Positions 1 to 5,449 of a stretch of 5,449 nucleotides of DNA are shown in pieces. A model generated the notes under the pieces. The model did no database searches. It was not told the origin of the DNA and saw only the letters and a program-made list of their open reading frames with translations. The first letter of the stretch is position 1. Every line of letters starts with the position of its first letter. A program made the position numbers and the translations under genes. Source of the stretch: Clostridiaceae bacterium (GTDB taxonomy: Bacteria; Bacillota; Clostridia; Oscillospirales; Butyricicoccaceae); contig JAEDEU010000108.1 in NCBI GenBank assembly GCA_016293155.1, positions 1-5,449 of the forward strand. The letters are read 5' to 3'.

Positions 1-6
1 TCAATC

Positions 7-939
7 ATGATAACACATTGTACTCTCTGTCCGCGCTCCTGCGGAGTAAACCGTGCCGCGGGAGAGCGCGGCTTCTGCGGTGCAGGTGAAACCATGCGCA
101 TCGGCAGAGCGTCCCTTCACCATTGGGAGGAACCGTGTCTTTCCGGCACCCGCGGCGCGGGCACGGTCTTTTTCTGTCACTGTACGCTCCGGTGCGTCTA
201 TTGCCAAAACGCGGTCATCAGCGGACAAGCCGCCTGCGAAAGCGGTATTCCGGTGAGCGAGGAACAGCTGGCACGCACCTTTCTGTCGCTCCAGGAACAG
301 GGCGCACACAACATTGATCTGGTTACGCCCACACATTATGCCGTGCAGATTGCCGATTCCATCCGCATCGCACGAAAAAACGGGCTGACCCTTCCCATCG
401 TGTACAACTGCGGCGGGTATGAATCCCCAAACACCCTGCGTATGCTGGATGGGCTGGTCGATATTTATCTGCCGGATTTGAAATATTTCAGCGTCTATTA
501 TGCAGAGCGCTATTCCGCTGCGCCGGATTACTTCGATGTCGCCTGCGAGGCCGTTGATGAAATGCTGCGTCAGGTCGGCACGCCGCAGTTTGACGCAGAC
601 GGTATGATGACGCACGGCGTCATTCTTCGTCACCTAATGCTTCCCACTTTGGCACAGGATACCGCACAGATTCTGCGTGCTGTTTCCAAACGCTGGGGCA
701 GCCGTGTGCTGGTCAGCCTGATGCGGCAGTATACGCCGCTTCCTCATGTACAGGCATTTCCGGAGCTTTGCCGCCGCATCACACAGGAAGAATACGACAA
801 TGCGTGCGAACTGATGGCGGAGCTCGGTCTGGACGGGTTTGTTCAGGAGGCGGAATCCGTCGGAGAAAGCTTTATTCCGGTCTTTGACGGCTCTGGAATC
901 GCTGCGCCCTCGTCAAATACCGTCGAAGTTTGTTTGTAA
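7..939 (+). CDS. PflX-type radical SAM protein (COG1313-like), function unknown
   Basis: This 310-residue protein belongs to the radical SAM superfamily, in the group often annotated as PflX or 'putative pyruvate formate-lyase activating enzyme'. The radical SAM signature C59-x3-C63-x2-C66, within FFCHCTLRCVYCQN, should hold the [4Fe-4S] cluster that cleaves S-adenosylmethionine. A second cysteine set near the N-terminus (C5, C8, C12, C24, beginning CTLCPRSCGVNR) is typical of this group and may bind another metal or cluster. VYNCGGYES (132-140) is the glycine-containing strand after the SAM site, and PDLKY (156-160) is another conserved barrel segment. The ATG at 7 gives the usual family start a few residues before CxLCPRxC, but the frame stays open to the window edge, so an earlier start cannot be excluded. 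The usual family length is about 290-310 residues, so the gene looks complete. The substrate is not known for the family; a true pyruvate formate-lyase activase role is unlikely without an adjacent pfl gene. Its promoter lies outside the window. Confidence 0.9.
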   Translation: MITHCTLCPRSCGVNRAAGERGFCGAGETMRIGRASLHHWEEPCLSGTRGAGTVFFCHCTLRCVYCQNAVISGQAACESGIPVSEEQLARTFLSLQEQGAHNIDLVTPTHYAVQIADSIRIARKNGLTLPIVYNCGGYESPNTLRMLDGLVDIYLPDLKYFSVYYAERYSAAPDYFDVACEAVDEMLRQVGTPQFDADGMMTHGVILRHLMLPTLAQDTAQILRAVSKRWGSRVLVSLMRQYTPLPHVQAFPELCRRITQEEYDNACELMAELGLDGFVQEAESVGESFIPVFDGSGIAAPSSNTVEVCL

Positions 940-968
940 CTTTTCTGTGACTTTTTCTTCTTTCTCCA

Positions 969-997
969 TTGACTTTACGGTTTGGACGCGTTTTAAT
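969..997 (+). promoter_or_regulatory. Likely sigma-A promoter of the carboxypeptidase gene
   Basis: TTGACT (969-974) and TTTAAT (992-997) each match the -35 and -10 consensus at five of six bases and are separated by the ideal 17 bp. Transcription would begin near 1004, giving a leader of about 70 nt before the ATG at 1076. The spacer is AT-rich around and after the -10. An alternative downstream pair, TTGGAC (982-987) with TATATA (1006-1011), is weaker. The call is by motif only. Confidence 0.6.
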
Positions 998-1063
998 AAT
1001 ATTAGTATATATAAATATTCAGATGAAACGATTAGAAAGTTATTTCCGTATTTTATCAATAAC

Positions 1064-1071
1064 AAGGTGAG
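1064..1071 (+). promoter_or_regulatory. Ribosome binding site that fixes the start at 1076
   Basis: AAGGTGAG complements the 3' end of 16S rRNA (the AGGTGA part of the full anti-Shine-Dalgarno match) and sits about 5 nt before ATG 1076. The reading frame is open upstream as far as ATG 839, inside the previous gene. That extension has no comparable site and its translation does not look like protein, so this site decides the start. Confidence 0.75.
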
Positions 1072-1075
1072 AAAT

Positions 1076-1876
1076 ATGAAGTTTAAAAAACCTACCTTTG
1101 TCGTCCTGTGCGCTGCACTTCTGGCGCTGGTCGGTATCTGTATGGGAATCGCGCGGCTCTGCGGTATCTCACTCTGGTATGAAACCTCTGCTGCATCCTC
1201 CAATACCGTACAGCAACAGGAAGCGCCGGTGACGCATTCCGAAACCGAATCGGAGCAGGAGCTGCGCGCTGCCTGTCCCGATCTTTCCGCCTGGAACATG
1301 GTTCTGGTCAACAAATCCAATCCGGTGCCGGAGGACTATCAGCTCAATCTGACAACTGTCGATATCTCCGCTTCGGATGACGAGGTTCAGTTCGATGCGC
1401 GCGCCGCAGATGCACTCAAGCAGATGATGGATGCCGGCAATGCAGCCGGAATGGATCTATGCATTGTCTCTACCTACCGCACGATTGAATATCAGGAAGA
1501 GCTATACAATCGAAAAATCCAACAATATCGAAATCAGGGTAAGAATGAAGATGACGCTGTGGCTGTTGCCTCCACCATTGTCACTCCCCCCGGCTGCAGC
1601 GAGCATAATATCGGTCTGGCTGCTGATATTGTCGGACAGGGCTATGATACGTTAGATTCCGGCTTTGAGGATACGGATGCGGGCAAATGGCTTGCCGCAC
1701 ATTGTGCAGAATACGGATTTATCCTTCGCTATCCGGAGGATAAAAGCGAGATTACCGATATTATTTACGAGCCGTGGCACTTCCGCTACGTCGGCAGGGA
1801 CGCTGCAAGCTATATCACAGAGCATAATCTCTGTCTGGAAGAATTTATCCAGCAGCGCAGTGCACTCGAGGAATGA
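1076..1876 (+). CDS. VanY-type D-alanyl-D-alanine carboxypeptidase (peptidase M15 family), membrane-anchored
   Basis: This 266-residue zinc peptidase is predicted to remove the terminal D-Ala from peptidoglycan stem peptides outside the membrane. Residues 1-5 are basic, 7-29 form one hydrophobic segment, and 38-65 are a polar Ser/Gln/Glu-rich linker. There is no proper lipobox (the residue before C22 is Ile), so an uncleaved N-terminal anchor is more likely than a lipoprotein. The catalytic domain spans roughly 75-255. It shows VSTYRT (131-136) with the substrate-binding Ser/Arg pair, SEHNIGLAAD (175-184) giving zinc ligands H177 and D184, and EPWHFRYVG (232-240) giving catalytic base E232 and third zinc ligand H235. 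All key residues are present and the length is normal for the family. No vanA/vanB-type resistance gene or two-component system is adjacent, so general wall remodelling is more likely than glycopeptide resistance. An LD-carboxypeptidase of the same fold (LdcB/DacB type) is the main alternative. Confidence 0.9.
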   Translation: MKFKKPTFVVLCAALLALVGICMGIARLCGISLWYETSAASSNTVQQQEAPVTHSETESEQELRAACPDLSAWNMVLVNKSNPVPEDYQLNLTTVDISASDDEVQFDARAADALKQMMDAGNAAGMDLCIVSTYRTIEYQEELYNRKIQQYRNQGKNEDDAVAVASTIVTPPGCSEHNIGLAADIVGQGYDTLDSGFEDTDAGKWLAAHCAEYGFILRYPEDKSEITDIIYEPWHFRYVGRDAASYITEHNLCLEEFIQQRSALEE

Positions 1877-1905
1877 TTGCAGCCTGCATGAAAGAACCCG
1901 TTCCG

Positions 1906-1946
1906 GGAGCATACGCAGACGATGCGTATGCTCCTTTTCCTTTATT
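1906..1946 (+). terminator. Rho-independent terminator after the carboxypeptidase gene
   Basis: A perfect 12-bp stem (GGAGCATACGCA at 1906-1917 with TGCGTATGCTCC at 1923-1934) closes a 5-nt loop. It is followed by the T-rich run TTTTCCTTTATT. It lies about 30 nt past the stop codon at 1876. The T-run is interrupted by two C, but stem strength and position make the call firm. It isolates pckA from upstream transcription. Confidence 0.88.
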
Positions 1947-1964
1947 TCGGCATCTGGTGTTATT

Positions 1965-2001
1965 GCACAAAAAAATCCATTTTCTCTCACTCATTTTGTG
2001 C
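1965..2001. repeat. 8-bp perfect inverted repeat with 21-nt spacer
   Basis: GCACAAAA at 1965-1972 is the exact reverse complement of TTTTGTGC at 1994-2001. It lies between the upstream terminator and the candidate pckA promoter, about 50 bp before the -35. It may be an upstream regulator site or chance in AT-rich DNA. It lacks the compact loop and G+C stem of a terminator. Confidence 0.4.
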
Positions 2002-2048
2002 TTATACCTCATTTTTTCGCGAAATTTTTTTCAAAACCGCATTCTAGC

Positions 2049-2077
2049 TTGATTTTCCACAGGGTTTGTGGTATCGT
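2049..2077 (+). promoter_or_regulatory. Candidate pckA promoter with an inverted repeat in its spacer
   Basis: TTGATT (2049-2054) and TATCGT (2072-2077) are 17 bp apart. The -10 is of the extended type, preceded by TGG (2069-2071). Each hexamer matches consensus at only about four of six bases. The spacer contains CCACA-N5-TGTGG (2057-2061 and 2067-2071), a perfect inverted repeat placed where a bound regulator would cover RNA polymerase contacts. The leader would be about 130 nt. A weaker alternative -10, AATAAT at 2177-2182, lies nearer the gene but has no good -35. Confidence 0.35.
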
Positions 2078-2202
2078 AAATAAGGATGAAACGGAATGAT
2101 TTTCCTGTTTTCTTAAATGAAGGATTGCTCTCCATTTCCTGCATTTTCGAACGGATTCGGCAATTTCATCTTCTTAAATAATAAGGTTTAAAATTTTCTT
2201 AT

Positions 2203-2207
2203 GGAGG
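2203..2207 (+). promoter_or_regulatory. Strong ribosome binding site of pckA
   Basis: GGAGG, within ATGGAGGAAT, sits 7 nt before ATG 2215, the ideal spacing. It fixes the start of pckA and fits a highly translated gene. Confidence 0.85.
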
Positions 2208-2214
2208 AATTTTC

Positions 2215-3783
2215 ATGAACACTTATGGTATCGAAAAGCTCGGCATCATCAATACTGCCGAAGTATACCGTAACCTGACTCCGGCACAGCTGGTTGAGCA
2301 TGCGCTGCAGCGCGGCGAAGGCACTCTGAGCAACACCGGTGCTCTGGTTGTAAAGACCGGTAAGTACACCGGTCGTTCCGCTAACGATAAGTTCATCGTT
2401 GACAGCGAGGGCGTACATGACGAGATCGCTTGGGGCAAGGTAAACAAGCCGATGACCCAGGAGCGCTTCGACGCACTGTATGAGAAGGTTATCGCTTACC
2501 TGCAGAACAAGGAAGTATTTATTTTCGACGGCTTTGCAGGCGCTGACCCGAAGTACACCAAGTCCTTCCGCATCATCAACGAGCTGGCTTCTCAGAACCT
2601 GTTTATCCATCAGCTTCTGCGCCGCCCGACCGCTGAGCAGCTGGAGAACTTCTCTGAGGACTACACCATCATCGCTGCACCGGGCTTCAAGTGCATTCCG
2701 GAGCGTGACGGCACCCGTTCCGAGGCTTGCATCGTAATCGACTACGAGAAGAAGATCGTCCTGATCGTTGGTTCCCAGTACTCCGGCGAGATCAAGAAGT
2801 CCGTATTCTCCGTCATGAACTACGTTCTGCCGAAGATGGGCGTATTCCCGATGCACTGCTCTGCAAACATCGGTGTTGACGGCGACTCCGCAGTATTCTT
2901 CGGTCTGTCCGGCACCGGCAAGACCACCCTGTCCGCTGACCCGAACCGTAAGCTGATCGGTGATGACGAGCACGGCTGGTCTGACGACTCCGTATTCAAC
3001 TTCGAGGGCGGCTGCTACGCAAAGTGCATCAACCTGTCCGCTGAGAACGAGCCGGACATCTACAATGCAATCAAGTTCGGCGCTCTGGTAGAGAACGTTG
3101 TTATGGATCCGGAGACCCGTGAGTTCGATTTCGACGACGACTCTCTGGCAGTTAACTCCCGCGTTGGCTACCCGGTTGAGTACATCAGCAACGCTGAGGA
3201 GTCCGGCATGGGCGGTATCCCGAAGACCGTTATCTTCCTGACCGCTGATGCATTCGGCGTTCTGCCTCCGATCTCCAAGCTGGACAACAACCAGGCTATG
3301 TACTACTTCGTATCCGGCTTCACTTCCAAGCTGGCAGGCACCGAGATCGGCGTCAAGGAGCCGGTTCCGACCTTCTCCACCTGCTTCGGCGAGCCGTTCC
3401 TGCCGCTGTCCCCGGCGAAGTATGCTGCAATGCTGAGCGAAAAGGTTGCTAAGACCGGCGCTAGCGTATATCTGGTCAACACCGGCTGGAATGGTACCGG
3501 CGAGCGTACCAAGCTGAAGTACACCCGTGCAATGGTTTCCGCTGCACTGAACGGCGAGCTGCTCAAGAGCGAGTTCGTTACCGATCCGTATTTCGGCGTT
3601 TCCGTTCCGACCACCTGCCCGGGTGTTCCGGACGAGCTGCTGATCCCGGCTAAGATGTGGCAGGATCAGGAGGCTTACAAGGAAGCTGCTAAGAAGCTGT
3701 CCAAGATGTTCGTTGACAACTTCGCTGAGAAGTACTCCGACATGCCGGCAGAGGTTATCGCAGCAGGCCCGAAGGCTGAGTAA
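2215..3783 (+). CDS. pckA: Phosphoenolpyruvate carboxykinase (ATP)
   Basis: This cytoplasmic enzyme interconverts oxaloacetate + ATP with phosphoenolpyruvate + CO2 + ADP. It serves gluconeogenesis or, in fermenting anaerobes, CO2 fixation toward C4 acids. The protein has 522 residues, near the usual 520-540 for the ATP type. Comparing with E. coli PckA from memory, the expected residues are all present: R54 in TGRSANDKF (oxaloacetate binding), Y189 and K195 in QYSGEIKKS, H214 in MHCSANIG (metal ligand), the kinase-1a P-loop GLSGTGKTTLS (230-240) with K236, D250-D251 in IGDDEHGW (kinase-2, metal ligand), R316 in SRVGYP and R431 in TGERT. This P-loop and the overall layout mark the ATP-dependent rather than the GTP-dependent family. 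Codon use is strikingly biased: every lysine codon I read is AAG and isoleucine is nearly always ATC, unlike the carboxypeptidase gene upstream, which suggests very high expression. It is a single-gene transcription unit bounded by terminators at 1906-1946 and 3807-3837. Confidence 0.98.
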   Translation: MNTYGIEKLGIINTAEVYRNLTPAQLVEHALQRGEGTLSNTGALVVKTGKYTGRSANDKFIVDSEGVHDEIAWGKVNKPMTQERFDALYEKVIAYLQNKEVFIFDGFAGADPKYTKSFRIINELASQNLFIHQLLRRPTAEQLENFSEDYTIIAAPGFKCIPERDGTRSEACIVIDYEKKIVLIVGSQYSGEIKKSVFSVMNYVLPKMGVFPMHCSANIGVDGDSAVFFGLSGTGKTTLSADPNRKLIGDDEHGWSDDSVFNFEGGCYAKCINLSAENEPDIYNAIKFGALVENVVMDPETREFDFDDDSLAVNSRVGYPVEYISNAEESGMGGIPKTVIFLTADAFGVLPPISKLDNNQAMYYFVSGFTSKLAGTEIGVKEPVPTFSTCFGEPFLPLSPAKYAAMLSEKVAKTGASVYLVNTGWNGTGERTKLKYTRAMVSAALNGELLKSEFVTDPYFGVSVPTTCPGVPDELLIPAKMWQDQEAYKEAAKKLSKMFVDNFAEKYSDMPAEVIAAGPKAE

Positions 3784-3806
3784 TTCTGTTTTTATTAAAA
3801 CTACAT

Positions 3807-3837
3807 AAGAGGAGAGCTGACGCTCTCCTCTTTTTTT
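3807..3837 (+). terminator. Rho-independent terminator after pckA
   Basis: An 11-bp perfect stem (AAGAGGAGAGC at 3807-3817 with GCTCTCCTCTT at 3822-3832) closes a TGAC tetraloop. It runs into seven consecutive T (3831-3837). It begins about 24 nt past the pckA stop. This is a canonical strong terminator. Confidence 0.95.
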
Positions 3838-3866
3838 CTGATTTTTTACAGCTTCCCTCTGTACGA

Positions 3867-3883
3867 ATCGCTTTCAAAGTGAT
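3867..3883. promoter_or_regulatory. 17-bp near-perfect palindrome, candidate operator of the reductase gene
   Basis: ATCGCTTTCAAAGTGAT reads as two 8-bp half-sites, ATCGCTTT and (reverse complement) ATCACTTT, around a central C with one mismatched pair. It overlaps the TG and the first base of the extended -10 at 3880-3888. A bound dimer there would block RNA polymerase, so repression is the simplest reading. I do not recognise it as an FNR, CRP, Rex or cre site. No regulator gene is in the window to pair with it. Confidence 0.5.
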
Positions 3884-3888
3884 ATAAT
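3880..3888 (+). promoter_or_regulatory. Extended -10 promoter of the nitrite/sulfite reductase gene
   Basis: TGATATAAT is a perfect TG-n-TATAAT extended -10 element. The -35 region 17 bp upstream (TGTACG, 3860-3865) is poor, as is common for extended -10 promoters and for regulated ones. The start of transcription would be near 3895, giving a roughly 70-nt, very AT-rich leader. Its position just after the pckA terminator supports an independent transcription unit. Confidence 0.65.
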
Positions 3889-3950
3889 ATTTCCGCTATC
3901 AAAAATTATTTATCATAATTTATTTTATATGAATTTAATTATAACAATAT

Positions 3951-3956
3951 AAGGAG
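3951..3956 (+). promoter_or_regulatory. Ribosome binding site favouring the GTG start at 3966
   Basis: AAGGAG, extending to AAGGAGTGA, lies 9 nt before GTG 3966 but 15 nt before the in-frame ATG 3972. The spacing favours GTG as the initiator. The two choices differ by only two residues. Confidence 0.7.
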
Positions 3957-3965
3957 TGACTTATC

Positions 3966-5449
3966 GTGGAAATGAACAAACAGTGGGTGGATACCTTCCG
4001 TACCGAAATCGGCACCTTTGCCGAAAAGCTTCAGGCTTTCCAGAATGGCGAGCTGGACAGAAAGGCCTATAAGGGCTTTTCCGGCGGTTTTGGCAGCTAT
4101 GCACAGCGCGATGGCTCCAAGAATATGCTGCGTCTGCGCATGGCAGCCGGCAGACTGACCAAGGAGCGGCTGAAGTATATCGCAGACTCCGTGGCACAGC
4201 ATGATATTTCCCTGCTCAAGCTCACTACCTGCCAGACCATTCAGATGCACAATCTGACCGCCAATCAGGTTCCTGCACTGATGGAAAAGGCAATCGACTG
4301 CGGTATTTATACCCGCGGCGGTGGCGGAGACAATCCGCGCAACGTGATGTGCAGCCCGCTCTCCGGTGTGCAGTGCGGTGAGGCATTTGACGTACTTCCC
4401 TATGCCGAGGCGGCGACGCAGTATCTGCTCGGCATTGCACGCGATATCCATATGCCGCGCAAGCTCAAGATCGGCTTCTGCAACGGTGTGGATGACAGTG
4501 TACACGCTACCTTCCGCGATATGGGCTTTATTGCCAATGCAGACGGCACGTTCACGCTGTACATCGCAGGCGGTCTGGGCGGCAATCCGAAGCTCGGTGT
4601 CAAGATTCTGGATCAGCTTCCGGCCTCCGATGTCCTGTACTGCATCAAGGCGATGATCCAAACCTTCTGCGCGCATGGCAACTATGAAAACCGCGCTCGT
4701 GCCCGCACCCGTTTCATGCAGGAAACACTGGGCATTGACGGTCTGCGCGAGACCTATCTGAACAATCTGGAAGCTGTACGCGCAGAGGGCGGTCTGGACA
4801 TCACGCCGGCTGCGGCTGAAATCACCAAGACCGGAACCGGAACGATTGCGCACGCACGCGTCATCCCGCAGAAGCAGACCGGTCTGTATGCAGTCAAGTA
4901 CCAGCCGATCGGCGGCGCGCTTCCGACCGGCAAGCCGGCAGAGCTGTATGAGGTCATCAAGGAGATGCCCGAGGTCGAATGCCGCATCGGCGCTGCGGAG
5001 ACTCTGTATATTGTCAACCTGACCGCTGAGGAGGCGGAAAAGGTGCTCGCCGTCACCGAAGACGGCGCAAAAACACAGTTTGAGTGCAGTGTTGCCTGCA
5101 TCGGCGCTTCTATCTGCCAGCAGGGTGTGCGCGACAGCCAGAGTGCGCTCAAGGCAGCCATTGAAGCAGTACGCGCTGAGAATTTCGCCGACGGTGTTCT
5201 GCCGATCGTTCATTTCTCCGGCTGTCCGTCCAGCTGTGCCGCCCATCAGACCGGTGAAATCGGCTTCCAGGGCTGTGTCCGCATGGTCGATAAAACGCCG
5301 CTTCCGGCATTCCGCATGACGGTCAATGGCTCGGATGCACTGCATTCCGAGCGCTTTGGTGACGTGATCGGTGTTGTGCTGGAGCGCGATATCCCGTCTC
5401 TGCTCGTCGAGCTGGGACGCGTGATTTCGGCAGAAAACAGCACCTGGGC
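3966..5449 (+). CDS. Nitrite/sulfite reductase, siroheme [4Fe-4S] type (3' end outside window)
   Basis: The frame is open from GTG 3966 to the window edge: 494 complete codons and two bases, with the stop beyond. The family uses siroheme coupled to a [4Fe-4S] cluster for six-electron reduction of sulfite to sulfide or nitrite to ammonia. The cluster ligands are all visible: C378-x5-C384 in CIGASIC and C420-x3-C424 in SGCPSSC. The first ferredoxin-like half-domain lies near residues 49-97, the second near 302-366, each followed by a siroheme-fold domain. By comparison with E. coli CysI from memory, R58 (LRLRMAAG), R125 (DNPRNVMC) and K166/K168 (PRKLKIGF) match the anion-contacting residues. 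One oddity is TTCQTIQ (87-93), where the usual motif is TTRQ: C89 replaces arginine. The visible length and the late segment SAENSTWG suggest only a few tens of residues are missing. Sulfite and nitrite specificity cannot be told apart from motifs. The electron donor is probably ferredoxin or an unseen neighbour. Confidence 0.93.
   Translation, partial: MEMNKQWVDTFRTEIGTFAEKLQAFQNGELDRKAYKGFSGGFGSYAQRDGSKNMLRLRMAAGRLTKERLKYIADSVAQHDISLLKLTTCQTIQMHNLTANQVPALMEKAIDCGIYTRGGGGDNPRNVMCSPLSGVQCGEAFDVLPYAEAATQYLLGIARDIHMPRKLKIGFCNGVDDSVHATFRDMGFIANADGTFTLYIAGGLGGNPKLGVKILDQLPASDVLYCIKAMIQTFCAHGNYENRARARTRFMQETLGIDGLRETYLNNLEAVRAEGGLDITPAAAEITKTGTGTIAHARVIPQKQTGLYAVKYQPIGGALPTGKPAELYEVIKEMPEVECRIGAAETLYIVNLTAEEAEKVLAVTEDGAKTQFECSVACIGASICQQGVRDSQSALKAAIEAVRAENFADGVLPIVHFSGCPSSCAAHQTGEIGFQGCVRMVDKTPLPAFRMTVNGSDALHSERFGDVIGVVLERDIPSLLVELGRVISAENSTW

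Larger units (their letters stand above)
1877..2214. other. 338-bp spacer upstream of pckA
   Basis: No convincing gene lies here. After the terminator at 1906-1946 the DNA is AT-rich and contains an inverted repeat GCACAAAA/TTTTGTGC (1965-1972 and 1994-2001), the short palindrome TTTCGCGAAA (2015-2024), a candidate promoter (2049-2077) and a leader of roughly 130 nt. The leader has a weak bulged hairpin (2089-2110), a 4-bp hairpin CGAA-CGGA-TTCG (2148-2159) and a 9-bp direct repeat TTCTTAAAT (2110-2118 and 2171-2179). I do not recognise any known riboswitch or T-box pattern. A 54-codon frame at 1888-2052 runs through the terminator, lacks a ribosome binding site and is not considered real. 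Confidence 0.6.

Noticed and set aside
1..633. 210-codon minus-strand frame over the radical SAM gene
   Set aside because: It is antisense to a gene with intact radical SAM and N-terminal cysteine motifs, and has no recognisable domain of its own.
839..1075. Upstream extension of the carboxypeptidase frame from ATG 839, overlapping the radical SAM gene
   Set aside because: The extension translates AT-rich spacer and out-of-frame coding DNA. A ribosome binding site directly precedes ATG 1076, which opens a normal membrane anchor, and a good promoter lies inside the proposed extension.
1130..1144. Possible lipobox around C22 of the carboxypeptidase
   Set aside because: The residue before the cysteine is Ile, where Gly, Ala or Ser is expected, so lipoprotein processing is unlikely.
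1076..1876. Possible glycopeptide-resistance locus, given the VanY-type enzyme
   Set aside because: No VanA/VanB-type ligase, VanX or VanR/VanS genes are adjacent. M15 carboxypeptidases of this type are common housekeeping wall enzymes in Clostridia.
1888..2052. 54-codon + strand frame after the carboxypeptidase gene
   Set aside because: It runs straight through the terminator hairpin, has no ribosome binding site, and its second half only reads AT-rich spacer.
2188..2973. 261-codon minus-strand frame over the start of pckA
   Set aside because: It is antisense to the conserved N-terminal half of PEP carboxykinase. Its translation has no family features, and it is best explained as a mirror of pckA codon bias.
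3939..5345. 468-codon open frame on the minus strand
   Set aside because: It lies antisense to the nitrite/sulfite reductase, whose + strand frame has clear siroheme-cluster motifs, a ribosome binding site and a promoter. The minus-strand translation shows no recognisable domain; it stays open because of the codon bias of the true gene.

Overview
The window looks like ordinary chromosome from an anaerobic, Gram-positive Firmicute of the class Clostridia. A gut Oscillospirales member of the Butyricicoccus/Agathobaculum type is my best guess, but that is an inference from protein style, not a match I could run. The supporting signs are strong AGGAGG-type ribosome binding sites, coding DNA near half G+C with AT-rich spacers, rho-independent hairpin terminators, and fermentative and anaerobic enzymes (ATP-type PEP carboxykinase, a PflX-type radical SAM protein, a siroheme reductase). 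No mobile element, phage gene, CRISPR array, tRNA or rRNA is visible.

Layout: four protein genes, all on the + strand. (1) 7-939 is a radical SAM protein of the PflX type (COG1313), of unknown physiological role. (2) 1076-1876 is a membrane-anchored VanY-type (peptidase M15) D-Ala-D-Ala carboxypeptidase with its own likely promoter at 969-997, followed by a perfect 12-bp hairpin terminator at 1906-1946. (3) 2215-3783 is pckA, complete with every catalytic motif, preceded by a 338-bp spacer that holds a candidate promoter and several small inverted repeats, and followed by a strong terminator at 3807-3837. (4) From 3966 to the window edge runs the first 494 codons of a nitrite/sulfite reductase with an intact siroheme-[4Fe-4S] cysteine set. 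It is driven by an extended -10 promoter that overlaps a 17-bp near-perfect palindrome.

The genes do not form a pathway. Terminators and promoters separate units 2, 3 and 4. Unit 1 has no clear terminator, so some read-through into the carboxypeptidase is possible. PEP carboxykinase links PEP and oxaloacetate in central carbon metabolism, the siroheme reductase reduces sulfite or nitrite, and the carboxypeptidase trims cell-wall peptides.

I did not find evidence of a new biological system. The most interesting item is the operator-like palindrome on the reductase promoter. The long open frame on the minus strand at 3939-5345 is a shadow of the reductase gene.
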